DNA from: Arenimonas caeni
GTDB taxonomy: Bacteria > Pseudomonadota > Gammaproteobacteria > Xanthomonadales > Xanthomonadaceae
Direction: 5' to 3'
Length of the DNA stretch: 64,000 bases
Assembly: GCF_003024235.1 (NCBI RefSeq)
Contig: NZ_KZ679099.1
Span: forward strand, 1 to 64,000
Shown: in pieces, positions 18,803 to 28,643 of the stretch
Layout of the letters: every line of letters starts with the position of its first letter
Numbering within the stretch: the first letter of the stretch is position 1
The notes under the pieces: model-generated
What the model was told of the DNA's origin: nothing
Database searches by the model: none
Seen by the model: only the letters and a program-made list of their open reading frames with translations
Translations under genes and position numbers: made by a program

Positions 18803-18877
18803 GCTGGCGGATCGGCAGGATTCCGAGTCGCCAGCGGGTGTTTTGAGGATGGTGCGCCGCTGCCCCTGGTGGCGCAC
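18803..18877 (+). other. Two stem-loops just upstream of the second RAYT
   Basis: GCTGGCG (18803-18809) pairs with CGCCAGC (18829-18835), with an inner TCGG/CCGA stem. GTGCGCC (18852-18858) pairs with GGCGCAC (18871-18877), ending seven bases before the ATG. They are not copies of the REP arms. They could be recognised by the transposase or limit its translation; this is inference. Confidence 0.4.
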
Positions 18878-18884
18878 TAGGGCC

Positions 18885-19604
18885 ATGGCCCGTTACCCCC
18901 GCATCGACCTCGCCGGCATTCCCCAACACGTCGTGCAGCGTGGCAATAACCGACTGCCGTGTTTCCTCGACAACCGGGACCGTTGGGAATACCTGGAGAC
19001 GCTTCGGCAGGCACTGCAACACACCGGCTGCCAGCTGCATGCCTACGTGCTCATGCAGAACCATGTGCACCTGTTGCTGACGCCGCCGAAGGCCGGTGCC
19101 GTAGGCGAGCTCATGCAGCGGCTGGGGCGCCGCTACGTAGCCTGGTTCAACGCCCGCCACGAGCGCACCGGCACGCTGTGGGAGGGCCGCTACAAGGCAT
19201 GTCTGGTCGACAGCGAGGTCTACCTGCTTCGCTGCGCCCGGTATATCGACCTAAACCCGGTGCGGGCGCGGGTGACCGACGATCCGGCGAACTATCCATG
19301 GTCGAGCTGCGCCGCCCTGTGTGGCCTGCGCGACGAGCCCCTGCTGACACTCCACCCTGCGCAAGTGGCACTCCAGGATTCGGCGCAGCCACCGGGAACT
19401 GCCTACCAGGCCTTGTTGCGCGAGGCGATTTCCAAGGACGAGATCGAGGAGATCCGCATCTACCTGCGCCAGCAGCGTGCCTGGGGTCGGGACGATTTCC
19501 GATCCATGGTGGAAGCAAAGACGCACCGGTTCGCAGGCGCCAGGCCGGCGCACCGGCCCAAAGCGCGAGGGGAAAGTGAACCTGACCCCCTTTCTCGGAA
19601 GTGA
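18885..19604 (+). CDS. REP-associated tyrosine transposase (RAYT), second copy
   Basis: This 239-residue Y1/HUH transposase is clearly related to the copy at 12365. It has IPQHVVQRGNNR, the metal-binding YVLMQNHVHLLLTP, RRYVAWFN with RTGTLWEGRYKA (probable catalytic Tyr region), and ARYIDLNPVRARV. The start is ATG 18885, giving MARYPRIDLAGIPQH. Its last residues, GESEPDPLSRK, are encoded by a family B REP arm, so the gene end and the REP are physically merged. Family B arms lie on both sides in inverted orientation, with one upstream and two downstream, so family B is its likely substrate. It differs from the first copy throughout, which fits a separate lineage and is not a recent duplication. 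Confidence 0.93.
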   Translation: MARYPRIDLAGIPQHVVQRGNNRLPCFLDNRDRWEYLETLRQALQHTGCQLHAYVLMQNHVHLLLTPPKAGAVGELMQRLGRRYVAWFNARHERTGTLWEGRYKACLVDSEVYLLRCARYIDLNPVRARVTDDPANYPWSSCAALCGLRDEPLLTLHPAQVALQDSAQPPGTAYQALLREAISKDEIEEIRIYLRQQRAWGRDDFRSMVEAKTHRFAGARPAHRPKARGESEPDPLSRK

Positions 19605-19614
19605 ACCTGACCCC
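19574..19614 (-). repeat. Two tandem family B REP arms at the 3' end of the second RAYT
   Basis: AAGTGAACCTGACCCC (19574-19589) and GAAGTGAACCTGACCCC (19598-19614) are direct copies eight bases apart, both inverted relative to the arm at 18784. The first encodes the end of the transposase. A third, partial copy (GACCCCGTTTCT) follows near 19630. Confidence 0.85.
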
Positions 19615-19639
19615 GTTTCTCCGTTTCTGGACCCCGTTT

Positions 19640-22015
19640 CTATTGGCAGGCGGGTTTGGTGGCGGCGCCGGGGTCGGTGCAGACCTGCTCGGCGAGGGCG
19701 GGGATGGCTTCGGCCAGGTCTTCCGGCGGCGGCGAGAGTTGCGCGAACACGTCCTGCGCCATCGCCAGGGCATCGGCGGCGCCGGCCGGATCGTCGAGCC
19801 TGTGGCGGGTCGCGGCCAGCACCCAGTGCGCGAAGGCGGCGCCGTGTTCCGGCCGGTCGTAGACACGCGTCGCCATCTCGCTGGCCTTGCCGGCCAGCGC
19901 CAGGGCCTCGTCGGGCTTGTCCAGGCGCATGGCCATCATCGCCAGGCCAGCCATCGGGTTGACGACCATCTCGTGCCCCCGCGGGAAAGCCCGCTCGCGC
20001 ATCCGCACCGAACGTCCGAAAAGTTCGTAGGCCTGCTCGAGCTCACCCTGCTCCTGGCGCAGGTGGCCGAAGTTGTTCAGCGCCATGGCCAGTTCGGGAC
20101 TACCCTCGGGCACCAGCCGCTCGAACTCGGCGATCGACTCGCGGTAAAGCGCTTCTGCGCGCGCCAGGTCGCCAACGCCGTGAGCGGTGTAGGCGAAGTT
20201 CGAGAGCATCGCGGCGTGGTCGGTGGGAGCAAAACCACCCTCGGTGCTCGGCGCCGGCAGCGCGCGCACGCGGGTGAATACCTCATCGGCCCGCGCGTAG
20301 TCCTCCAGCGACAGGTAGTAGTTGCCCAGGTTGTTGAGCGCCAGCAGGTAGATCGGGTCGTCCTTCAGGCCCCGTGCCTCCAGGCGAAGCAACAGATCCT
20401 GCCACAGCGACACGGCCTCCTCGCCGAGGCCCTGCCACATCCGCAGCACCGCGATGGCCTCCTGCACGCGCAGCGTGTGCAGGTCGTCCGGCCCCAGCGC
20501 GCGCATGGCCTCCTCCCTGGCGGCGAGCAGCTCGCGCTCGGCGAGTTCGAGCTCGTTGCGGCTGGTCATGCTGTAGCCCAGGGCATGCCGGATGCGCGAC
20601 GAGAGGTCGGGGCGACCGGCGAATCGTTCCGCCACCCGGCCCGAGGCCAGGTCGACGGCCTCGCCCAGGCTGAGCTCGCGCCCGGCGTTGTACGGGTCAG
20701 AAGACGACAGCACCTCGATCAGGAAGGCGTTGACCTGTTCGGTGTCGGCCGCCGCCTGGCGTGCGCGGTCCGCCTGCCACAGCGCCACGCCGGCCGAAGC
20801 CAGCACCGCCACCAGCGCCACCGAGGCCGCCATCACTCCCCAGCGGTTGCGGCGCACGAACTTGCCGACGCGATAGGCGGTCGAATCGGGGTGCGCCAGT
20901 ACCGGCCGGCCCTCGAGGTAGCGCCGGATGTCGTCGGCCAGCTCCTGGGCCGAGCCGTAGCGGCGCGCGGCCTCCTTGTGCATGGCCTTGGCGACGATGC
21001 GCTCGACGTCGGAGGTGATCTGGGCGCGGCGCTGGCGGCGCTCCACGTCCGAGAGCACGGCCTTGTCGAGCATGCGACGCATCGGATCGGGCAGGGTTTC
21101 GCAGACCACGTGCTCGGCTTCGGACGGGCGCAAGCCTCCGAGCTCGTAGGGGCGCACGCCGGCGACGAGCTGGTAGAGCATCACGCCCAGCGAGTAGACG
21201 TCGGAACTGGTGGTGAGCGCCTGCTGGCGCACCTGCTCCGGGCTGGCGTAGGCCGGCGTCATCGCCGACAGCGAGGTGTGGCGCTTGCCGTCGGTGGGCA
21301 AGGGCTCTTGTTCGAGGATCTTGGCGATGCCGAAGTCGAGCAGGCGCGGTTCGCCGTTGGCGCCCACGAGGATGTTGTCGGGCTTGAGGTCGCGGTGCAC
21401 GATCAGGTGGCGGTGCGCCTCCTGCACGCCGTCGCAGACTTTGCAGAACAGCGCCAGCCGCGCCGGCACGTCGAGCTGGTGGGTGCGGCAGTAATCGGTC
21501 AGCGGCACGCCGTCGACGAATTCCATCACCAAATACGGAATGCCGGAGGCGGTGCTGCCGCCGTCGAGGATGCGCGCCACGTTCGGGTGGCTCATGCGGG
21601 CGAGGATGCTTCGTTCGTCCTCGAATCGGCTGATCAGCTGGCGGCGGAAATCAGCCGCCGCCAGCAGGTGCACCGGACGCACCAGCTTGATCGCCACCTG
21701 CTGGTCGTAGACATCGTCGGCGCGGCGGCCAAGGTAGACCACGCCCATGCCGCCGGCCTCGAGCGGCTTGAGAAGCTCCCATGCACCGAGGCGCTCGCCG
21801 ACCTTGGGGAACTCGGCCGGCATTTCCTCCGGCGCGACGGCGGTCTCCTCGAGGAAGGCGCCCGAGGCGCGATCGGCCTCGAGCAGGCGCAGCACGCGGT
21901 CGCGCACCCCCGTGTCCAGGTCCTGCCCGGCCAGCCACACGGCGCGCAACTCCGGCTTCTGGGCCAGCGCGCGTTCGAACCACTGCAAGACCTGCACTTC
22001 GATGGACGTATTCAT
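19640..22015 (-). CDS. Transmembrane Ser/Thr protein kinase with C-terminal TPR region
   Basis: The 791-residue protein starts at ATG 22015, with GGGGGA just upstream. The Hanks-type kinase domain covers about 75-345: the glycine loop EAGGMGVVYLG (86-96), Lys110 in VAIK, the catalytic HRDLKPDN (Asp209) and DFG (227-229), with an activation segment ending YASPEQ. All catalytic residues are present. One membrane helix follows near 385 (VMAASVALVAVLASAGVALW). A long alpha-helical tetratricopeptide region (about 430-790) would then lie in the periplasm. The divergent neighbour is an ECF sigma factor, 84 bases away. This resembles PknS/PknT kinases, which phosphorylate and activate their partner ECF43 sigma factors; that link is inferred from the arrangement. 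Confidence 0.93.
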   Translation of the reverse strand: MNTSIEVQVLQWFERALAQKPELRAVWLAGQDLDTGVRDRVLRLLEADRASGAFLEETAVAPEEMPAEFPKVGERLGAWELLKPLEAGGMGVVYLGRRADDVYDQQVAIKLVRPVHLLAAADFRRQLISRFEDERSILARMSHPNVARILDGGSTASGIPYLVMEFVDGVPLTDYCRTHQLDVPARLALFCKVCDGVQEAHRHLIVHRDLKPDNILVGANGEPRLLDFGIAKILEQEPLPTDGKRHTSLSAMTPAYASPEQVRQQALTTSSDVYSLGVMLYQLVAGVRPYELGGLRPSEAEHVVCETLPDPMRRMLDKAVLSDVERRQRRAQITSDVERIVAKAMHKEAARRYGSAQELADDIRRYLEGRPVLAHPDSTAYRVGKFVRRNRWGVMAASVALVAVLASAGVALWQADRARQAAADTEQVNAFLIEVLSSSDPYNAGRELSLGEAVDLASGRVAERFAGRPDLSSRIRHALGYSMTSRNELELAERELLAAREEAMRALGPDDLHTLRVQEAIAVLRMWQGLGEEAVSLWQDLLLRLEARGLKDDPIYLLALNNLGNYYLSLEDYARADEVFTRVRALPAPSTEGGFAPTDHAAMLSNFAYTAHGVGDLARAEALYRESIAEFERLVPEGSPELAMALNNFGHLRQEQGELEQAYELFGRSVRMRERAFPRGHEMVVNPMAGLAMMAMRLDKPDEALALAGKASEMATRVYDRPEHGAAFAHWVLAATRHRLDDPAGAADALAMAQDVFAQLSPPPEDLAEAIPALAEQVCTDPGAATKPACQ

Positions 22016-22099
22016 CAGTTCCCCCGGCCGCACCGCGCGGCCCGACGTTAGCAGAAGGCGCAAGGCGGGGCCGAACTGGCTCAGCTAGACTCGGCGGCC

Positions 22100-22675
22100 A
22101 TGGCCAACGACATCACCCAACTGCTCAGGCAATGGCGCGAAGGCGACGGATCGGCGCGCGACCGCCTCGTCGCCGTGCTCTACCCGGAGCTGCGGGCGCT
22201 GGCCGACCGCCAGCTGCGCGGCGAGCGGAGCAACCACACCCTGCAGCCCACCGCGCTGGTGAACGAGGCCTACCTTCGGCTGTCCGGGCTGGAGCGGATG
22301 GACTGGCAGGACCGCGGCCACTTCGTGCACATGGCCGCGCGGGTGATGCGCGGCATCCTGGTGGACCACGCGCGGCGCCGGCAGGCGGCCAAGCGCGACA
22401 GCGGCCTCCAGGTCACGCTGACCGGCGTGGATCTAGCCGCACCCGAGGCCGGCGACGTGGACGCCCTGGCCCTGGATGCGGCACTGGCCCGGCTCGAGCA
22501 GCTCGACCCGGACAAGGCCCGCGTGGTCGAACTGCGCTATTTCGGCGGCCTGACCATCGAGGAGACCGCCGAGGCGATGGCCAGCTCGCCGGCGACCGTG
22601 AAGCGACAGTGGCAGGCGGCGCGCGCCTGGCTGTTCGCCGCCCTGGCCGACGGCGGCGACCCTCCCGACCGTTGA
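22100..22675 (+). CDS. ECF sigma factor of the kinase-linked (ECF43/TIGR02999-like) type
   Basis: This 191-residue RNA polymerase sigma factor has region 2 (about 5-95, with HFVHMAARVMRGILVDHARRR) and region 4 (about 125-185, with LRYFGGLTIEETAEAMASSPATVKRQW, a helix-turn-helix). The acidic DxED motif usual in ECF region 2.2 is replaced by LQPTALVNEAYLRL, as in the ECF43 group, where phosphorylation of a Thr by a Hanks kinase supplies the missing charge. The candidate here is the Thr in QPTALVNE. No anti-sigma gene is present, but a kinase gene is divergent. Known members control type VI secretion (Xanthomonas EcfK) or polymyxin resistance (Vibrio EcfP); the regulon here is unknown. Confidence 0.9.
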   Translation: MANDITQLLRQWREGDGSARDRLVAVLYPELRALADRQLRGERSNHTLQPTALVNEAYLRLSGLERMDWQDRGHFVHMAARVMRGILVDHARRRQAAKRDSGLQVTLTGVDLAAPEAGDVDALALDAALARLEQLDPDKARVVELRYFGGLTIEETAEAMASSPATVKRQWQAARAWLFAALADGGDPPDR

Positions 22676-22723
22676 GCCGGTTCCGCCCCGCTTTACGCCT
22701 GTAGGGGAAAAGGGGGACGGACC

Positions 22724-23968
22724 ATGAAAACGAAGCAGGTATCCACGCTGGTCCTGGCCGCACTGCTGGCCGGCTGCCTGGGTCGCGGCGGCGATGACGC
22801 AGACCAGGCCGCAGAGGCGACCGGTCCGGCGGCGCCGGAGGCCTACACCGCGCCGCGCCCGGCGCCCGACTGGCCGCAGGCTACGGCGCCGGCTGCGTCC
22901 GACTGGCCGCAGGGGCCCGCCCCGGCCGGTCCTTCGCCCCCGCCGGAGATGGCGGCCGCCGCCCAGGGCACGCCGCCGCCCGGCGGCCCGCAGCGCGTGC
23001 CAATCATCGACCCCAACGGCTTCGAAAAGCCCATGCCGGCACAGTGGGTGCAGCTGCCCGCCGGCTGGCAGACCCAGGGCGGCGTGGTCTGGGACCAGAA
23101 CGCGCCCTGCGGCGCCACGCCCAGCCTGCGCTGGCAGGCCCGCGCGCCCGATGGCGCACACCTGATGACGATCCACCCGTCCGAGGCCTGGACCTGGGAC
23201 AACCTGGGCCTGCCGCCCAGCCAGGGCGCCTGCCCGCGCCAGCCGATCACCAGCGCGCGCCAGTACCTCGAGGGCTGGATCCAGCGCCATCGCCCGGGCG
23301 CGCGCGTGCTCGACTACCGCGACCGCCCCGACTACGTGCGCTCGCCGCCGCCGCCCGATGGCGCCGGCACCACCTGGCGCAAGGAAGCCGGCGAGTTCCT
23401 GCTGGCCTACAACCAGCAGGGCACCGAGATGCGCGAAGTGGTGGCGGTGGTGGTGCAGTTTTCGAACATGGCCATGCCCGGCGTGATGCCGGGCGAGGTG
23501 CGCCAGTTCATGAGCGGCACGGCGTTCGGCGCCACGACGCTGGCGGCGCCCGCGGGCCAGCTCGAGATCGACCTGCTCGCGCGCATCGCCGCCACCCTGC
23601 AGGTCGACCCGCAGTGGCAGGCGCGCATGAACCGGCACCACGAGGAGATGTCGCGCACCGCCACGCGCGGCGCGATCGAGCGCGGCCGGATCATGGCCGA
23701 CACCAACCGCGAGATCGCCGACATGCAGATGCGCGGCTGGGAGGAGCGCAACGCCGCCAGCGACCGCATGCACGACCGCAGCATCGACGCCATCACCGAA
23801 ACCACGCGTTACCAGGACCCGGCCGCCGGCGGCCAGGTGCGCCTGGACGGCTACAGCGACAACGCCTGGCGCGCCGCCGACGGCAGCTACATCCAGAGCG
23901 ACGACCCGAACTTCGACCCCAACCGCGACCTCGGCACCGACGCCGAACGACTGGAGCGCATCGAATGA
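22724..23968 (+). CDS. Lipoprotein of unknown function
   Basis: The 414-residue lipoprotein has a lipobox ending LAGC (Cys 18). A Pro/Ala-rich low-complexity stretch (about 25-90) acts as a spacer. The folded part (about 90-270) includes WVQLPAGWQTQGGVVWD and MTIHPSEAWTWDN. A charged C-terminal helical region follows, rich in Arg/Met/Glu (NREIADMQMRGWEERN). The family is not recognised. AGGGGGA precedes the ATG. It overlaps the next gene by four bases (ATGA), so the two are translationally coupled and probably act together at the envelope. It begins 48 bases behind the ECF sigma gene and may be in the same transcript. Confidence 0.85.
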   Translation: MKTKQVSTLVLAALLAGCLGRGGDDADQAAEATGPAAPEAYTAPRPAPDWPQATAPAASDWPQGPAPAGPSPPPEMAAAAQGTPPPGGPQRVPIIDPNGFEKPMPAQWVQLPAGWQTQGGVVWDQNAPCGATPSLRWQARAPDGAHLMTIHPSEAWTWDNLGLPPSQGACPRQPITSARQYLEGWIQRHRPGARVLDYRDRPDYVRSPPPPDGAGTTWRKEAGEFLLAYNQQGTEMREVVAVVVQFSNMAMPGVMPGEVRQFMSGTAFGATTLAAPAGQLEIDLLARIAATLQVDPQWQARMNRHHEEMSRTATRGAIERGRIMADTNREIADMQMRGWEERNAASDRMHDRSIDAITETTRYQDPAAGGQVRLDGYSDNAWRAADGSYIQSDDPNFDPNRDLGTDAERLERIE

Positions 23969-24684
23969 ACCGCATGGTCTTGACCCTCGCCATCACCTTG
24001 CTGGCGGCGCCCGCCCTGGCGCAGGACAGCTTCGGTGCGCCGCAGCCGCAGCCACGACCCCAGCCGCAACAGCCGCAGTACCCGCCCCAGCAGGAGCAGT
24101 ACCCGCCGCAGGCTGGCCAGGTTCCGCCGCAGCCCGCGCAATACCCGCTGCAACCCGGCCAATACCCACCGCAGCCCGGGCAGTATCCGCCGCAGCCGCA
24201 GTCCGGCCCGCCGGGAGGCAACGACGCGCTGGCGCGACTGGTGCAGTTCGAGCGCCAGGACATGGGCGTGCCGCCGAGCAGCCAGCTCAAGTCCGGCGGG
24301 CTGCACGGCCCCACGCCCAACCAGCTGCCCGGCGGCCGCCTGGTGACCACGCCCGAACTGGTGCAGCTGATGCAGGACGCCAACAGCGGCGTGCTGGTGT
24401 TCGACGTGCTCGGCGGGCCGCAGATGCTGCCCAACGCCATCCCGGTGGTGCCAGCCTCGCAGGGCGGCAGCTTCGACGACCTGGTGCAGCGCGATTTCGG
24501 CAATTACCTGCAGCAGGTGACGCAGGGCCGCAAGGATCGCCCGATGGTGTTTTATTGCCAGTCGGTGCAGTGCTGGATGAGCTACAACGCCGCGCTGCGC
24601 GCCACCCGCCTGGGGTACACCAACGTGCTCTGGTACCGCGGCGGCATCGAAGCCTGGCAGCAGGCCGGCGGGCCCTTGAAGTGA
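23965..24684 (+). CDS. Secreted rhodanese-like protein with PQ-rich N-terminal repeat
   Basis: The 239-residue product has a signal peptide (MNRMVLTLAI to APALAQ), then a Pro/Gln/Tyr repeat (about 22-75, unit near QYPPQPG), then a rhodanese-like domain (about 100-239). The active-site region YCQSVQCWMSYNAALRA and GYTNVLWYRGGIEAWQ resembles the PQQ-associated CXXCW proteins, but the cysteines are spaced C-x4-C-W. The first Cys would be the rhodanese nucleophile. It probably handles sulfur or thiol chemistry in the periplasm; the substrate is unknown. The stop codon and the last codons (PLK) are supplied by a family B REP arm, so the original C-terminus may have been altered. Confidence 0.85.
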   Translation: MNRMVLTLAITLLAAPALAQDSFGAPQPQPRPQPQQPQYPPQQEQYPPQAGQVPPQPAQYPLQPGQYPPQPGQYPPQPQSGPPGGNDALARLVQFERQDMGVPPSSQLKSGGLHGPTPNQLPGGRLVTTPELVQLMQDANSGVLVFDVLGGPQMLPNAIPVVPASQGGSFDDLVQRDFGNYLQQVTQGRKDRPMVFYCQSVQCWMSYNAALRATRLGYTNVLWYRGGIEAWQQAGGPLK

Positions 24685-24694
24685 ACCTGACCCC
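24678..24694 (-). repeat. Family B REP arm between two convergent genes
   Basis: GAAGTGAACCTGACCCC; its first bases contain the TGA stop of the rhodanese-like gene, and it ends four bases before the stop of the convergent membrane protein gene. It is a single arm with no partner nearby. Confidence 0.85.
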
Positions 24695-24697
24695 GTT

Positions 24698-26767
24698 CTA
24701 TTCCATCCAGGGGTTGCGCAGGGGCGGGACGGTGGCGGGGTCGGTGCCGTCGGCGAGGCGCGCGATCTGCTCTTGGAGTTGCGATTCGACCAGCGGTTCG
24801 ACCGGCATCATCTGCTGCACCAGCGGCAGGCCGTAGGCGCGGCGCGCGGCGGCGACATTGCCCAGGCGCAGGTAGGCATTGCCCAGCTCGACCGCCGCGC
24901 CCACGTGGAAGGGCAGCTGCACCAACACCTCCTCGAGGCGCGCGGCCACCACGTCGTCGCGGCCGCCGCCGAGCTTGTAGAGGTGCTCGAGCACCTTGTC
25001 GTAGACGTCGGCCGCGCGGCCCTGCGCGTCCTGGCGACGGCCCTTGTAGATCGCCACGTAACCGCGCCGCGCCACCTGCTCGAGTCCCTTGAGGCCCACC
25101 GCCGGGTCCCAGCCCCAGTCCGGCCAGGGCAGGGTCATGTGCATGGGGTAGAGGAAATAGCCTTCGTAGACGCCGTCGACGTTGGTGTCGTCGATGCTGT
25201 CGACCTTGCGCCGGTAGTTGCTGCGGGCGGCGATGGCCTGTTCCTCCATGAACCAGTAATCCGAGTAGAGCGTGGCGCCTTCGGGCGCGACCACTTCGTC
25301 GTGGAAGGCCTTGATCTCGGGCCATCGCTGGCCCAGGTCGAGGCCCTCGTTGCCGAACTGGCGATAGGCCTCGCGGCTGCCACCGGCCAGCTCGTTGTGG
25401 TACTCCCAAACGCGCGGCTCGCCGATCGTCATGCCCAGCGCGGCCGCCAGCGGCACCAGCGCCAGCACGCGCAGCGCCATGCCACGCCGCTGCCAGGCGA
25501 ACGCCACCAACGCACCTGCCGGCAGCGCCAGCAGCACCACCAGCGGCAGCGCGTGGCGGATGCCGCCGTAAGTTCCCTGGCCCGACATCAGCGCCGCCAG
25601 GTGCACGCCGCCCGCGCCGAGTGCCGCCGCCAGCGTCCAGCGCCCGGCGGCGGGCAGGCTCCGCCAGCGCAGCAGCAACAGGCCGGCCAGCGCCATCGCG
25701 GCCAGCGCCAGCGGCAGCTTCGAAACGACGATGCTCGGCCAGGTGAACCACGGCGGCCGGCCCTTGTGGTTCACGCCCCAAAGCAGGTGCGAGGACTGCC
25801 CGCGCCCCTCGACGCCGGCGCGCACGGTGTCGGCCAGGCCCCAGAGGTAGGCGCGCGGCAGCAGCCGCGCCTCGTCGGCCACGCCGATGGCTAGGCGCCA
25901 GTGCGGGATGTTGAGGTCGGCGACCTTGTCGGGCATCGATCGATTGAAGCCGTCGCTGCCGTCGGGGCCGGCGTGGAAGCGGAAGTCATACATCGCCCAC
26001 AGCACCGCGACGCCAAGCACGCCGGCCGCGGCCACGCGGCCCAGCCGGCGCACGCCCTCGGCCCAGCCTTCGCTGCGCCAGCCGGCGAGCACGCCGATCG
26101 CCAGCACCGCGCCCACGCCGGCCACGCCGGCCAGGCCCGAGTGTTTGCTGCCCAGCACCAGGCCCAGCGCCAGGCCGGCGGCCAGCACCCAGCGCCACTG
26201 CCACCTCGACAGGAGCAAACCTGCGGCGACCACCGCGACCGCCAGCGTGAGCGCCAGCGGCAGGTCGGTCATGGCCACCGGCAGGTGCGCGGCCACGCTT
26301 GGCTCGATGGCGAGGAAGGCCAACGCGCCGGCAGCCCAGGCCAGCCCCAGCGCACGCCACAGCAGCAGGCCCAGCGCCAGCAGCAGCGCGCCGTGGAAGG
26401 CCCACAGCGACCAGCGCGTCCGCTGCTGCGCCGCCGCGGCGTCGTTGCCGAGGAACATCACGTCCTCGACCCAGTCGCGCTCCTGCGATTTTTCAACCAG
26501 CGGCGCGAACGGTGGCAGCGCGAAGTCCTCGCGCTGCGCGGCCCCCGCCGCGAGTTTCACCAGCGGTGGGTGTTCCGGGTTGAGCCGGTAGTCGCCGGTG
26601 CGCAGGTAGGACACGCCGGCCACCACGTGCCAGGGCTCGTCCACCGTGAAGCCGTCGAGCCGGGTGCCCCAGTGCGAGCGCGCGATTGCCGCGACGACCA
26701 GCACGAGCAGCAGCAGCGTGCCGACCAGCCGGGCGGACGGGGCCCGGGTTTCCTGCCTTGGCGCCAT
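24698..26767 (-). CDS. GT-C type membrane glycosyltransferase-like protein
   Basis: The 689-residue polytopic inner-membrane protein has about ten or more hydrophobic helices. The first periplasmic loop carries FTVDEPWHVVAG, with the Asp-Glu pair used by GT-C (PMT/ArnT-like) transferases, and NPEHPPLVKLAAG. GSKHSGLAG and MTDLPLAL are also typical of the PMT_2 family. The C-terminal 150 residues are soluble and TPR-like (VGAAVELGNAYLRLGNVAAARRAYG). Such enzymes move a sugar from a polyprenyl-phosphate donor to a protein or lipid on the periplasmic side; donor and acceptor are unknown. Start 26767 was chosen because a basic N-terminus then precedes TM1 directly. It is convergent with the rhodanese-like gene. 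Confidence 0.85.
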   Translation of the reverse strand: MAPRQETRAPSARLVGTLLLLVLVVAAIARSHWGTRLDGFTVDEPWHVVAGVSYLRTGDYRLNPEHPPLVKLAAGAAQREDFALPPFAPLVEKSQERDWVEDVMFLGNDAAAAQQRTRWSLWAFHGALLLALGLLLWRALGLAWAAGALAFLAIEPSVAAHLPVAMTDLPLALTLAVAVVAAGLLLSRWQWRWVLAAGLALGLVLGSKHSGLAGVAGVGAVLAIGVLAGWRSEGWAEGVRRLGRVAAAGVLGVAVLWAMYDFRFHAGPDGSDGFNRSMPDKVADLNIPHWRLAIGVADEARLLPRAYLWGLADTVRAGVEGRGQSSHLLWGVNHKGRPPWFTWPSIVVSKLPLALAAMALAGLLLLRWRSLPAAGRWTLAAALGAGGVHLAALMSGQGTYGGIRHALPLVVLLALPAGALVAFAWQRRGMALRVLALVPLAAALGMTIGEPRVWEYHNELAGGSREAYRQFGNEGLDLGQRWPEIKAFHDEVVAPEGATLYSDYWFMEEQAIAARSNYRRKVDSIDDTNVDGVYEGYFLYPMHMTLPWPDWGWDPAVGLKGLEQVARRGYVAIYKGRRQDAQGRAADVYDKVLEHLYKLGGGRDDVVAARLEEVLVQLPFHVGAAVELGNAYLRLGNVAAARRAYGLPLVQQMMPVEPLVESQLQEQIARLADGTDPATVPPLRNPWME

Positions 26768-26841
26768 GGCCGCGCTCCCCCGCGGTGGGACTTGGGATAG
26801 CAACGCAGGGGCGGGGAGCGGGCGGTCAGGGTGGAAAAGCA

Positions 26842-26867
26842 GAAGGCCCCGCCGGGGCGGGGCCTTC
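26842..26867 (-). terminator. Likely groESL terminator
   Basis: Twelve-base arms GAAGGCCCCGCC and complement (26842-26853, 26856-26867) with a two-base loop lie 75 bases beyond groEL. On the minus strand CTGCTTTTCC follows, a short T-run. It could work in either direction. Confidence 0.6.
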
Positions 26868-26895
26868 ATCGGGAGCGGGCTTGCCCTCTCCCCAA

Positions 26896-26921
26896 CCCCT
26901 CTCCCGCAAGCGGGAGAGGGG
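26896..26921. repeat. Palindrome CCCCTCTCCCGC-AA-GCGGGAGAGGGG
   Basis: Perfect 12-base arms with an AA loop, preceded by a direct partial copy (CCCTCTCCCCAA, 26884-26895). This type of CCCTCTCCC palindrome is found scattered between genes in many proteobacteria. It lies between groEL and its probable terminator. Confidence 0.7.
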
Positions 26922-26941
26922 CTTTGGTGCCGGAACGGGAC

Positions 26942-28603
<1,662 letters not shown>

Positions 28604-28643
28604 TTATTGAGTGGGGGTGACTGGTCGCGCGGGTGGCGCGTTA

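Noticed and set aside
15258..18803. Second plus-strand frame of 1181 codons over the RND permease
   Set aside because: Low-complexity Arg/Ala/Gly translation; a frame shadow of the permease.
24040..24210. CRISPR-like short repeats
   Set aside because: The repeat is an in-frame Pro/Gln/Tyr codon repeat inside a secreted protein, with no unique spacers.
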